This document shows positions 13,240 through 26,010 of a DNA stretch of 64,000 nt, piece after piece; positions within the stretch are counted from its first letter, which is position 1; every line of letters begins with the position of its first letter. Position numbers and translations under genes: made by a program. The stretch lies in NCBI RefSeq assembly GCF_017654505.1, contig NC_054553.1, forward strand, positions 8,382,621 to 8,446,620, written 5' to 3'. The notes under the pieces were generated by a model. That model was not told the origin of the DNA, searched no databases, and worked only from the letters and a program-made list of their open reading frames with translations. This DNA is from Polyodon spathula. Its lineage: Eukaryota > Chordata > Actinopteri > Acipenseriformes > Polyodontidae.

Positions 13240-16039
13240 TTGGTTTTAGGGACAAGCCTCAATATGCTTCTTTGAGGAAACATTCTCTATAAAAATAATC
13301 TTGGAAATAAATTCATTGGTGACTTTTTTTGTGAATGTTTGAACTAGCTGGACAATGGATATAATAAATCTTATACCTTTAATCCACCCAACGGAAAACT
13401 CCATCGGAGGATTCAACCACACAGCAGTTGACTGTAGATATTTTGCTTAAGTTAAATGATGGCACATCCCATTGCACTTCTGTTATATAGTTTTCAGATT
13501 TGCAAGTCAGGCTAACCTGTCCTTTCTTTAGGACAAACCCAATATATGCTGTCTTTGTATCCTCTGATATGTGTCCCTGTCACACCATTAAAAAAGGTAA
13601 AACTGGTTTAACACTTTACTATCAGAATTAAAAATTGCTAGTTGGAGATTAGCCTTGTCTTTACAGGGTTTGTTCAGCCAGTCATCAATGCCCTGAAATC
13701 AGAATTCCCTTGTTTAAATACAAAAAACAGAAATCAACATTTAAAAAACCTACAGTTTTGTTTTCCTTCTCTCTCTGAATAACACTTGTGACTGTGTTTA
13801 CCAGAGGCTGTGCAAATTAATCATATTACTGCCAGTGGTCTATCCTTGTCACATGACATTGCTTTTCACAAAGACCACAAGAAAATGCCACAGTTTGTGA
13901 TTATGTTTTACTTTTCCTGCTAGGCAGGCCTTTAACAGAGATCTGTTTGGAGCTTAGTGGAATATTTCTTAAATCCAATTATAAAAGAAAACAATTTCTA
14001 ACAGTTATTTAAACTGTTCAACACCAAAAAGTCATTTATATTCTGTTCTGTTTAAATGATGTTCATCCAATTTTCCCAAAGCCTGAAGTGTGGTATGACC
14101 ATTGTTTATTGCCTGTGGAAAATAAAACACAAGACATGCTTTATCCAATACCCACAATGTTCAATCCTGTAAAAGAAAGTGCCACTTTAGTTACAACAGG
14201 AACAATATCCTCCAACAAATATTGGGAGAGACTTAGAATACATAACATGACGTGGCATTTATTGCCTGTTGTGGTGCGTTTATTGCCCATTTTTCTTCAC
14301 TAAGAAGAAAATGCTTGCAACTAATTTAATTAGAAAACTGTCTCAAATACGTTGTCTCATTGAGGACACACTGCATGTTGTAAAAGAGGAGAAAGATCCT
14401 CCTTTCAGCCTGGCTTAATGCAAGTACTAATAGGGAAAATATACATTGTATGAAGTCTGAAGCTCTGAGGATACATTTTAAATGTTCCCCTTTTAAACCC
14501 CTCCTTTGTTTATTAACACTTAACAACTCGCTTGCCGTAAGCATTTTTCCTACATTTAGGGATAATTTCTTAACGTTACATATGAGCTCCACTGGCATTT
14601 TTGATATAGTAGTATACACAATGTGTGTGTTATACAACTTAAGACTGCTCAGCCATGCACAATATACACAAGGCATATGATATCTGTGATACACAGGTAC
14701 AGATATTTGAAATAATTTGTCATAGCTTTGAAAATTAGATTGTAGATTCTTCTCATTGTTCCACCAGAGGAACAGTTACCGTATTAACTACTCTATCAAT
14801 GTATTAACTGCAGTTCAAAAAAACTAATTCCTGAATAGAAGTGACGTACAATATAGAGTATAACACATCTTGATGCAACTGATCCTCTTTACCCAGTGAG
14901 ATGCACGCTCTGTTGCCCTGGGTGGGAGAACCCTGCTGAGCTGCATTACAGCTGTGCTCATCCCACACTGATGGGGATATATCTCCCGCATTTAATCCAT
15001 CTGGTTCTGGGCATCTGGCCCCAAAATGAAGAAGAGTTTCATAAACTGTTTCCATATACTACCATCATACCAACTTAACTTGAAGCCATGTATGCTTTGG
15101 ATACAATAGTGTCGATTTGGGTGCTGTAGAAAGACAGGCAGTTTAGTTTTGACGTATCCTATAGGCTGGACGTGTCAATAAGTTTATTCAGAAGACTATT
15201 GCTATTCATTTTGGTGCACATAGAAAGTGATGTTTACTTTTTCATTGTAACCTTTTCCACAACCCTGCAGCATTAATGCTTCAGAACTGTCTTGTAACAT
15301 GTTGGAAACAGCCAGTACAACCGTGGTACTTATTCCCAGTACCTTTTCTTACAAGCTAACAGCATTTATAAAACACCTGTTTTATATAAGATTCGGGCAT
15401 ATGCAAAATCTCTTTTGATGTACTATGAACAATCCTGTTTTTTTTTATTTTTTTATGTTAAACATGAAAAACAGTAGAGCTTAAATCCAAAGGTAACAGG
15501 GTTGGAAAATAATCAAGCAATGGAGTGCTCATCTAGAACTACTGCATTAGGGTTGTAGGTTTTTAAATATTACCAGTCTGACACACACAAAAATGTGTTA
15601 ATCAGTTAGGATTAAAATGCTTATTTACATAACGTCATCCTAGCAAGTACCAGATCTTAAGAAATACAGCGTGATGAGTTGGTAGCCATCAACTTGTTCA
15701 TTGCACATCTGCCTATTACCCTTGACCATTGTTTAAATGTGTGACCTCCCAGGTAAATGTTATACTGCAATAAAATAAATAAATACTCAATAGAGCAAGT
15801 GCCTACATTCATTACTTTATACAAGAAATCTGACAGCATACAAGTTTAGATACACAAAGCGATCTTAAACACATTTGATAGCTTACAATCTGATTGCGTT
15901 GGACTGCATGCCATCAATCTAGAGCCATCTCCAAAGGGTATTTGAACACCCTTGCTGGTTTATGGACATTTGGTGCCTGTTTTACATCGCTCAGACCTGT
16001 TAATTATTAAATATATTGTGATTCCTGTACCATTGCAGA

Positions 16040-16042
<3 letters not shown>
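13240..16042. other. intergenic, no gene seen
   Basis: No exon that I can defend. Open frames on the minus strand at 14326-14694 and 14804-15055 have no recognisable domain, no splice context and overlap open frames on the other strand. I treat them as chance. Confidence 0.5.
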
Positions 16043-16073
<31 letters not shown>

Positions 16074-16525
16074 ATTTGACACTGTTTATTAAAAACATTT
16101 GCCTGTTTTGAAGACGGGATTGTTAAATATTATGGTCTATAAAGATGTACAAAAACACAGAGTTAACAGGCAACAAATACCCATCATTCCTTTATCATTC
16201 CTGAAAACGTACAACATTTTGATTTACCAATGCCCTGACGGCTTGCTCGTTAAAATAATTATCTTTTGAAGAGAGGATGATTATCTAGTTAGAGATACCA
16301 AGAAGTAGCCGAAGGGGGTAAAATGGGCATCAAATGTCCCACTCCCATGCATGGCAAACCAGAAGGGCTTTTTGTAGGCATTGTATTTAAAAACATGAGT
16401 TATTTTTTCTGTTGAGAGTTGATAATTGTAAATATATGCAATGTCATTTTCATTAGCTGACTTATTGAACATGGTCCTGTAATTATGCTTGGTAAATCGG
16501 AATATGGTTTTCTGAAAACTCAATC
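16043..16525 (-). pseudogene. possible processed retrocopy of an unidentified mRNA
   Basis: On the minus strand the sequence ends in an A run of 29 (plus-strand T run 16043-16071). An AATAAA lies at 16085-16090, 13 bases before the tail, which is the spacing of a genuine cleavage site. This is the signature of a retrotransposed mRNA 3' end. Upstream on the same strand is an 80-codon open frame (16281-16523) that I do not recognise. I found no target-site duplication, and the 5' limit given is simply the start of that frame. It could also be the 3' end of a SINE or a chance A run. Confidence 0.35.
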
Positions 16526-19500
16526 AGAATATTTTTATTTCCATTCTGATAAAAAAAAAATAAAAAAAGAAAGGAAGAAAATGGTGATCAAAATAACATT
16601 TGGATTTATAATCACTTTTCGGAAAGCTAGAATTGCTCTATATCAAAAAAATAAAAGTTTGGTACTTCGTCAGAACTAAAACTACAATCAAAATTGTAGC
16701 GTAACCAAATGTGTAGCAGAGGAAAGTCTGTTTGCTCGATTTTACCTGACTAATCCACTTGCCTTGGATTGGCGTGAGGAGTTAAAGGGAGATTTGTCTT
16801 GTCATTCATGCCCTGCCAGTGCCACAGCTGGCGATTCCTCCAGCACTGCATCTGATATATATGTGTGAAAGCCTTTCAGAAGGTTTCTTCTGTGTGTTCA
16901 AATAAAATAACTATACGCCTAATGTTCATGCTCATGGCCAGTTAACAAAATGAAAGAGAAGTTGTATGTGCAAGAGGTTCAGTCTGTTACAAATCGGTGT
17001 AGGTGCTAGGATTGTTTGTACTGTGGGGTCACAAACCCACCAAACCCCACAATTCCCACAAGGTGACTTTTATAAATACTTCACAACATTTTACTACAAG
17101 ACATCATGTGGGTTCATTGGTGTTTTAAATGTTTTTTGGCATTTTCCCCAATGGTTTAATATTGTTACCAGACTTTTCTTTACACTAATGTAATACTTAC
17201 TGTATTGCATGTGAGCTGGTAAAGTGATTTTTATTATACTTAGTCACACACCTTTCTTTTAGTGGGTCCATTTTGGATTTAATGATCTCTTCAAATTGGG
17301 ACCAAGCTGGGATATCCAGATACATTTCAATCTGCCTCTGCTGCAGTATGGCTTACAGAGGGGTCTAGGCTCAATGCTGTTGCCTTGGCTAGGTGAGACT
17401 TCAAGGTCTTGGGCAATGTGTGGCTTTGCTCTCTAAATAATGCTTAGAAAATATAAAGTAAAATCATAATCCTGCGGCAACTAATATCAGGGACTAATTT
17501 TACATCTTCCACTGTGTAGGCAATTTTAACCACAGTATTGTGGTATTGCTTGTTACTGTTTTGACACTATTCAATACAGTTCTATTTTCAGTATTTATGC
17601 TCTTAGGCAAATCGTAGTCTCCACTGCTATTATGAAGTGGGTTCTTAAGGAGGATTTTAACTGAAACTGCCTTCACAAGAATCAGTGGTGTTATAGCAGG
17701 CCTCAGGACAAGATATAGGGCCATATTTTTAAAGCATTTTCAACCAGTCTGGCAATGTTTCCATCTGTCACTCAAAGTTATTTGACATGAATTGAGAAAA
17801 CATCAATTTCATGTTTTATAAATGACATGTTTTAACACTGATGGGGTCTACACTATCAGGAGTGTGCATTGATTTTAATGTAATACATTATTCAGCCAAG
17901 CAAAAAAAACTTTTACCAGTATATTGAAACAATGCTAAAGATCTGTCTTCACAAGCATTATGAACTCAACTGCTTTAACATGATTCATACATTTAGAAAT
18001 AACAATGTTGAAATTAGATGTGAATTCCATCTATTAGAATGAATATGCAAACATTTCTAGTTCTCAAACATACTTAACCTGAATGTAATGTACAGTGTAG
18101 GCAGTGCAAACTTGGTCAAAACTGATCCTAACACTTCAGCTTCAAAACTAAAGCAGCACAAACTACTAAATGAATGAATAGATTTCCTATCTAAAATTTC
18201 ATTGAGAGGCTTTAGAGGTTTGTGAGCACATCCAGTAGTGAAGGTCAGATTTGATTAGATGCCAACCTTATTAAACATCAGGACAGGTTTATATCTGAAG
18301 GCCAGCTGATGGGTCTTTGTGAATGGAATCCACTGATAACACTTTCCTATAGAGGGGTAACACCACAATTTAAAAGCTCCTCCTGCCATATGGAATCCTT
18401 GTAAGAAACTAGGTTAAGTTGACAAGCATTTCAGCTAATGCCTTCATCAGTGTTCATCCTTGCAAATAGTAAATCTACTGTATGCGAGAATCTGTATTGA
18501 TGATTAACTCAATTGTGTCTCGAGGTACATCTTCACCAGCATTTGTTTACCAGGAATTTAAAGTTATGGGTCTTCTCAAAACAGCAACAGGGCTAATGAA
18601 TTAATTATCTTTTCTTTCATCACCAGATGAATGGGTTCAAATCCACCTTATACTACAATAAATATAGTTCATGCTTCTCCTTAGAGACTCAGTGGGGAGT
18701 TGTGTAGTCCAGATCTCAAAACCCACATAACTGGCACTGGGCAGATTTTAATGCAGTTTTAAAAATAGAGGTCAAGAGTGAAGTAGCTCTTGACAAATAA
18801 TTAGCTTTAATGAAAACTTAAAGTATAGATTAAGCAATATGTTTAATGATTGATTTGATCAACCTATACCCAGCTGGAATAAACCACATCTGGTATAATT
18901 GGTAATGCTAGCCATCTTAATATTTTTTGAGGGTCATTTGTGGGACCACTCGCAAGGTCCCTGCAAGCCACATTTTAGCCATCAGGCCCCTATTGAGCAA
19001 CAGTGCTTTAGGGTATGTTGTAATGTGGTTCAATGCTGGATTGAACCACATTACAACATACTGCACTGCTTGTGTTTATCCCTGCTCCGTTGACAACAGG
19101 GTCACCAGTTGTGTTTCACATGTCTGTAAACAAAATTATTTGTCAAACATCCCAATCAGATAACTGTGTTTATAATACATACTGCTAACAGAATGCTAGT
19201 GGTATGGCTTCTGCAGAAATTTGTTACAATATTACTTGGAGAACACTATCCTTATATATAAGTAAATGTTAACACAAAATGAATTGACTGTTTCATAACA
19301 GTTCCCTTTTTTATTATTGAATCTGTTGAGTTGATTGTTAAAACACCTGCAGACACCTCAGTCTTCACATTAGGGCAAACTGGAAGCCTGCAAGCTGCTT
19401 TCTAACATGGACAGAGTATGCAGGATCACAGCAGAAGATTTTAAAATGAATATAAAGTCAACATGATCTAACAGCAGTGTGGGCCAGCTGCACAGGCATT

Positions 19501-20854
19501 AGCATCTTCTATTTCTCTGCAGGGAAAGTAAGTTCTTCGCTACTGTGGCTTAAAATAGCACACAGTGTTAGTCTCAATTAAGCTGATGTCAGCTCCGGTA
19601 AATGTGGCAAGCGTATACACCCAGCTATTTGAAGTCTCATGGCTTTCATCATTTACTCTGATCAACTGGACCCCATTAATCTGCCTGACAAATATTACAT
19701 GACCAGTTGTGGGTTAATTAAAAAAAAAAAAAAACATTTGGAGAAACAGGTGCCTTCTGCCTTCCCTACTTGTTTTTTCTTCTTTTTTTAGTATGTATAC
19801 CGCTTTGCAGTAAACATTACATTTTAAAGAGCCATTCAGGCAGTGACTGAGGTGCATCCAAGGGTACACTACAAACCTGGATTTTGACACAGCTGAGAAA
19901 CATAGATTAGTTCAATGGTGTGGCTGAGGAGAGTAATTTACTGTGACACTAATTCTAGGAGTGTCACATCAGAGAGTTCTTTATACCTGAGGGAAAAATA
20001 GTATGAATTAAAAATGTTATACTTCAGGTCCAGGTAAGGATATAGGATGTATTTTAAACATGTAATAATTGCAAGTAATACTGTGCTTTCTTTTTTTTTA
20101 TAATTTTTGTTTTGATGAGAGGTTTTCACTCAAGTTCAAGAGCTGCTCATGAGTTACAGATACCTGGACTAGATCACCCCCACGTTACATGTATAACTAA
20201 AACTTGAGCAGCTATTGATAGGTCAAAGTAATGGGACATATACTTACCAAAAAAAAAAAGAATGAGTAATTGAAATAGGAACCACTACTAATCATAGCAA
20301 ACATCATACAAATATAAATGGCCAGTAAAAAAACTTCTACAAACCCAGTGACCTATTTTTGTTTTGGTACAAAGCTTAGGTGATCTATTCTGCCGACTGC
20401 CCATCTCTTACTAAAAGTTTCCTAGGTTTTTTTTTTTTTTTTTTAAACTTATCATGAAAATGGCCCAAGGTAAAAGGGACCAGATGGTTTGTCGTATTTC
20501 TACTGATAAATATGCCAACATTTGAAACCAGTGACATAAATTAACTGATATTATTCTGGAAACACACCACTGCACAGGATTTCAAGCATTTAAATTGAAA
20601 ATTAACAACAATGAAAGAACATGTTTGATGTAACAATAGGGTGTTACACTTTTCATCAGAACTGGGATATATTGGCTGAGTTTGTGTGTATAAAAAAAAA
20701 TCCCTCAACTGAAGAAAGCAGCCCTTCTCCACTATTTTCCTTTTGCTATTTTTTATTCTGGTGCTTGCGATTTTAAAACTTGTGAAATTTTAAGGACAAC
20801 ACTGGTGTAATGAGCTGTGTGATTCCCAAAAGCTCTATAACAATGAATGAAAAC
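16526..20854. other. intergenic, no gene seen
   Basis: No exon supported. It holds one strong hairpin (19014-19060, listed). A stretch at about 19540-19720 is repeat-free and dense in AATTAA/TAATTA words, which is suggestive of a conserved element only. Confidence 0.45.
19014..19060. repeat. perfect 21-bp stem hairpin
   Basis: The arm 19014-19034 is the exact reverse complement of 19040-19060, with a 5-nt loop GCTGG. Outside the perfect stem, CAGTGC (19001-19006) can pair with GCACTG (19063-19068) across a small asymmetric bulge, extending the fold to roughly 70 nt. Size and shape fit a palindromic MITE relic or a pre-miRNA-like transcript. Flanking DNA does not decide between them. Confidence 0.85.
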
Positions 20855-21090
20855 GAGCCTGGCTCCTTTGCATAGTGGTCAAGATGCTTGCTTGTAGTTT
20901 GTGAAGCTGTTGGTTCATATCCAGGATCTGTTCACATTACACTGGCTACAGCCAAGGATGGGGATTTCTCCTTACAGCTCTGACAACCTTAATCTCAACC
21001 TGAACACCTCTGCCCTGGGTTTCAACCAGAGACTCTCAATGATTCCAATATCTGGTGATTTTGTGATGTGCAGTGGTTGATAAAACACCA
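20855..21090 (+). mobile_element. tRNA-derived SINE, family S1
   Basis: The head begins GAGCCTGGCTCCTTTGCATAG. It has an A-box-like TAGTGGTCAAGATGC and a B-box-like GGTTCATATCC at tRNA spacing, so it is a pol III promoter of tRNA origin. The body continues with CTGTTCACATTACACTGGC, which is shared in diverged form with the copy ending at 21462. The 3' end is not clear. Confidence 0.6.
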
Positions 21091-21329
21091 AACTTATTTA
21101 ACTTGTGGCCCAAGAGTCATGAAAGGCTAGTGAATTACATTGCAGTTTCACCTAGCCCCTTGCTAACTTAAACATGAGTAAAAAGCCTTTAAGTGCTAGT
21201 ATTTTGCTTTGAGAAGTGTTTGCTCTGCTATGTTAACCCTAAGTATGAATTGAACACTGCCTGGATTCAAAGTTTGTGGTGCAAGCCTGTGCATTACCTT
21301 GTTATATACTGGAGAAACAAACATGTCTG

Positions 21330-21462
21330 GTGTGAGTAACACTACAATAATGTTCATCTTTGGTAGTGCATGTCAATGTAACAGGGCAGAGAATGGACGC
21401 AAACTGGTGACGACTCACATAGCATATGAGCATCTTAACTACTATTCAAAAGAGCCGGGCTC
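21330..21462 (-). mobile_element. tRNA-derived SINE, family S1, inverted copy
   Basis: Reading the minus strand from 21462, the copy starts GAGCCCGGCTCTTTTGAATAG and continues TAGTTAAGATGCTCATATGC, then reaches CTGCCCTGTTACATTGACA. The order is the same as in the 20855 copy. It sits about 250 bp from that copy in opposite orientation. A 128-codon open frame across it (21299-21685, plus strand) is an accident of the repeat. Confidence 0.55.
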
Positions 21463-22019
21463 ACCTGCGTGCGTGGTTATAGAGCTTTTAACATCATCTC
21501 ATCTCTCAGTAAGGGCAGAATCTGTAACGGTAGTTCTCTTGATCAGTAAGAGTGTTGCAGTGGCGAAGCAAAATTCGATGGATAAAAATTCTGAACTAAT
21601 CAAAAAAATATGCTCCAGGTACAAGCTACAACATGGATGTTTTCCACTAAAAGAAAAGGTATTTATTGGACATTTAACCATATAGTGCCTCATTGACAAC
21701 TTTTGTAATGTCTTTCTTATAAGCGATGTAAACATAAGCCCCACAGTGTACTACTAAATACCCTAAATCCTTTTGAGACCAGCTGTACTCCTGGGCAACA
21801 CAGTCTGCATAATAATGACATTAGTGAGCTTCTCAGTCAGTTCACTTAATGCACTCCTTCTGTGATTAAAGGTGTCCCTTGGTCATTTTAAACATGTTTC
21901 TACACCTACCGGCAATACAATTAATGATAAACCTCATAATCCTAAAATATATAAAGCAATACTAATACGCACTGATAAATCAGCCAACTGCAGGTTTTAC
22001 TTTAATGGTACAATGCAGT
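21463..22019. other. intergenic, no gene seen
   Basis: Non-coding DNA between a SINE and a LINE fragment. Nothing further recognised. Confidence 0.5.
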
Positions 22020-22325
22020 AAGAACATTGTAGCCGTGGAGTGAGTGAAGCAAAGAGCAACCAAAGACCTGGGGGAGTCTTTAAAATCTTAAAGAGTTGAC
22101 AAGGTTAACCCTATCCAATACTTTAGAGCACTTGCCAGTAAAAAGGAGAGAGGGTAGAAGACACTTCTTTACAGTGTTGCGGGTATGTTTACCTAGCCAT
22201 GATGTTGATGCAGAATCAATAGGACTCTAAGATTTACCAAGGTTTCTAGATCAACCAGCTACTAATATTCAGACGAGCATTGATAGGCTGAATGGCATCC
22301 TCTCCTTTATTTGTTCTGACAGCCA
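22020..22325 (+). mobile_element. LINE 3'-end fragment
   Basis: The segment holds ACACTTCTTTACAGTGTTGCGGG at about 22160 and ends in GATAGGCTGAATGGCATCCTCTC followed by TTTATTTGTTCTG. This matches my memory of the 3' terminus of a very common LINE of sturgeon, gar and coelacanth (consensus end GATGGGCCGAATGGCCTCCT). The copy is old and 5' truncated. No reverse-transcriptase reading frame survives. Confidence 0.5.
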
Positions 22326-23769
22326 TTGTAGTCTTATCTGTATCTTCACTTCCAGTTTTACAGTTCATTTGTGATCTTTCCAGGTGCTTGGATATCTTCA
22401 AACAGTTATTCAGATTTAACGATGAGTCAAATCCAACTCGAATGTACTAAACTCGTTAGTAGTAATTAATATTACTCATGCTGAGAGATTGTGGTCTGCC
22501 ATATTGATGGATACTTTAGCTCGAAAATGCCTGAAGCAAACTGCTATTTTGATGATGGTGTTGCAATCAAGCCGATAAGCATCGAGTCATTGCAAACTTA
22601 CGATATTAAAAGGAATACCACCCCAAGAAATACAAAAGGCAACTTAATACAGATAACCGCGCAGAATGCGCCATATTCAGAGTATGGTTCCCCAATATTT
22701 TAGCTGCTTTTTGGGTTACTATTACACTTTCCACAACGCAGTTTAAAGAAGATTGCTATTCCACAATATTTTGCACTGTGCTCCGTCTTCACATTTAAAT
22801 CCAAACCAATTGCCTGTGTACAAGTACCGTTTTAGTTTCGCTAGCACACACATTTTAGTTTGGTTTGATTTTAGTATTCCATAGTTCTCCTACAGCACCT
22901 GCTGCTCTCTGTACTTCTAACTTATCTTACCTCTGGGCTGCACGTGAGTCCGCTACATAGTGTGATGCACAGGAAATGCTCTTTGTGTCCCTCATTGATT
23001 GTAGCTCATTTGTGCATGTTGAGTAATTTGTGTTGCTCTTAAGATTCCATAGGCCGCAGTGCAAAATAATTGCCTGGCAGCAAGGCAATTTAGAGTTTGC
23101 ATTGTGACTATCCTTACATCAGCTCCTATATGACAAGTGGAACATCTCTGCCATTCACTTTCATTGGGATTCAAAATCTTGTTATCCATCTAGAACAGGA
23201 CATAGTTTGATAAATAAATGTCACAAATCTTCTCATTCACAGCACAACCTGCAGCTGAACCTTTGCAATCCATCTCAAGGAGGAAGCAGCATGTAGCAGA
23301 CTTGTAAAAGAAGAAAATGTGTCACTCAGAAATGAGGGAATAATAAGAGTGCATGGAAACAACCTTCTCCTTCATTAGTATACAAACCTTAACCTCTGAT
23401 CTCAAGTTTAATCCCAGTGGAAGACTGCTCTCCTGTAAGTTATTATACCACAGATTATACCGACTGTGTACTTAGTCTGTTTCTCCAATGATATACCAAT
23501 TTGGAATGCCTACAAAAGTAAATGGGGCATTTAATTACGAGCTAGACTAAAGGTGTTAGCTATATAAAGATGTCATAACTATGAGAGTGTCATCAAGTCA
23601 AGTTTGGATGCACTAAAACAGCTGCAAATATTCTACTTGTAAAATAATATATAAATTCAACTTTTTGGATACTAATATACATATATCTGCCCTACTTGTA
23701 AAATATATAAACTATTATATTCTATATATGGTTTCGATATATATTATATAGTAGGATATATAGTATATA

Positions 23770-23791
23770 ATATATATATATATATATATAT
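23770..23791. repeat. (AT)n microsatellite
   Basis: Short AT dinucleotide run at the end of a longer AT-only stretch (about 23640-23791). Confidence 0.9.
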
Positions 23792-24900
23792 TTTTCACAA
23801 GTCAGCCTCATTATTAATTTGTTTTTAACATGACCCTTTTTGTAAATATCACATCTTTATATGACAGTTGATTTTTTTTTTCTAACATGAAATGCCAGAT
23901 ATGATAAACAAGTTGTTTTGTGTTTGTGATTAATTGGCAAAATTGGTTTAATGATGTGCAGCAGTTTAAATAATAAGGAGGAGCCAAATCAAAGTAAATG
24001 TCACTGAATTCCCTTTGATTAAAAAAATAAATCACCACAGGGTATGAAGAAAAAAAAAAAAAAAAAAAAAAAGTCAAATTGTGTTAGAGCATTCGGGGAA
24101 TGGGTAGCCATCCCAATAGCTCAAATGACAAGACTATGGCAGCACAGATGCTACAAACTCCTGAGGGCACCTCCTCCTCCACGAGGTATAAATAGTAATT
24201 AAACACATTTCTGGAAGATGAAGTTAAACTTTGTTTTAGGTCTCAGTTGCTGGCTGACTCGTTCCCTTCCCTCTGTTCCAAAGAAATAATGCATCTGCTC
24301 CAATGTCACCTTTCATGTCACCTTACTCCCTGTATGTTCCACAAATACAAAGGCTTTGTTAGGGTGCTTATTCTGCCCCTTGATTCCCTTGAAACCAGGT
24401 AGGAGTTCTGTTGTGTGGATATCTAATCAAAAAATGGTAGTCAGCACAAATGTCTTTCCTCAGAAAGCCTTTAATCAAATGATCATTTGTTGAAACTGCT
24501 GCAAACCACAACAAATTTCTGCCTTTAATAAAAACTAATAAGGTTGTAAAAAGAACATAAAATGTTTGAATACATGTAATAACTTCTTTCTAAGACCATA
24601 CCTACCGCTTGTCACTGAAACCATCACAGCTTTCTGCATTAAGACCTGGTACTTATTATCCCATAAAGAGTTATTAGGTTACTTACAAGGTAAAACATAA
24701 ATGTAACACTGTTACTTTACTATTTCTATCAGATTCCTGATAATAACATTTAAACTAATAACATTCTTAATTCTTACTATTGAGTATGTTAAAGTTATGA
24801 ACAGAAGTCAGGAGACAGCTTTTACAATCCATTTTCTGTTTAAATCTGTACAATGTCCCTTCCATGTTTTTTTGTTTTGTTTATTTATTTATTTTTTTTT

Positions 24901-24933
24901 GGGGGGGGGGGGGGGGGTTTACAGGGGGGGGGG
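24901..24933. repeat. poly-G run with partial duplication
   Basis: Seventeen G, then tttaca, then ten G, followed by another tttacag. It looks like slippage or duplication of a G-run plus TTTACAG unit. Two long G runs could form a G-quadruplex on the plus strand. Run lengths in assemblies are error-prone. Confidence 0.8.
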
Positions 24934-25799
24934 TTTACAGTACTTAGTTTACGCTAAATTAATTTGGATTTGACATTTTAGGATATGTTTAACCTAGTCT
25001 ACCTGACTATTCAAAATATTAATGTGCTACAAATGAATTGTATTTTATTAATTACTAACAGTATATTGAACTGAAGCTACACATTGTCAATATGTACCAC
25101 TGTATATATTTTCATTTTCAATGTATGCAGGAAAAAACACGGTTTGTTTAGCAAGAGACAAAAACAGACCAAATGGCACCTTATTTAGGAAACAAGAGAA
25201 ACTTTTCTTTCTAATATGTGGTAGCAAACATTATTCCATTATGGTTTCACTTGAGGCTATGCCTGAAAACCAACAAAATATCTTGTAACATCAGGGACTA
25301 AAACACTTGCGTGATAGCATCTTCTTGACAACCTTTATCTTAAAGTCATCATGATTTCAAACTCCACCTCCAGCAGAAGTGATTAAGATAAAAGATGGAT
25401 TCTGCAATTACCCAGCATTTGTACTGGGTTTCCAGATAACTGCTATGGCAGGCAAACATTCAATTCTTCAGTGATGAATAAACCACTGTCCTTCAGGGTA
25501 ACAAACTGGAACACCACTAAGCCTTTTCTATCACTGATACAGTTTGATATTCTGACTGGCAAGCACAGGGCACTGGAGAATGTAAACTGACCTCTATCTG
25601 TCATTATCAGAGGTGGAGGTGATCAATACACTCTACTGCTTTCAAGCACTTGTACTGCAGTTTTGTTCTAGACTAAAGTGTAGTTTTCAATTCCTCAGCA
25701 ATAATCCTTGGTAAAGTGGCACTAATCAGGATAACCTTGAAGGAGTCAAGGGATGAAAGCACAGGAAAAGAGATGGCAAAATATCAAAACAAAATTACA

Positions 25800-26010
25800 C
25801 ATGTATATTATTGTATGCAACTCCTTGCACTACGTTGAGCACGTTATCCCACCCTGTGCATATTTCACACCGCACACATTTCTCAATATATCTGCAGAAC
25901 CGCTTATCCAGTTGTCATGAAACTTGGTGTTAGCATTTTTTAGCATACTGCAAGCTATGAGTATCACATTCTGGATATCTGTCTGTCAATGTATCTACCT
26001 GTCTGTCTGT
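25800..26010 (-). repeat. dispersed repeat, copy 2 of 2 in window
   Basis: On the minus strand the segment reads ...caccaagtttcatgacaact, then a ggataagcggttctgcagatat-like stretch, parallel to 809-845 on the plus strand. It is accompanied by a CTGTCTGTC-rich stretch (25978-26012). The class is unknown. Confidence 0.4.

Noticed and set aside
14326..15055. Minus-strand frames of 122 and 83 codons
   Set aside because: No domain, no matching splice sites, and comparable open frames on the opposite strand.
21299..21685. 128-codon open frame, the second longest in the window
   Set aside because: It runs across an inverted tRNA-derived SINE, and no domain is recognised.
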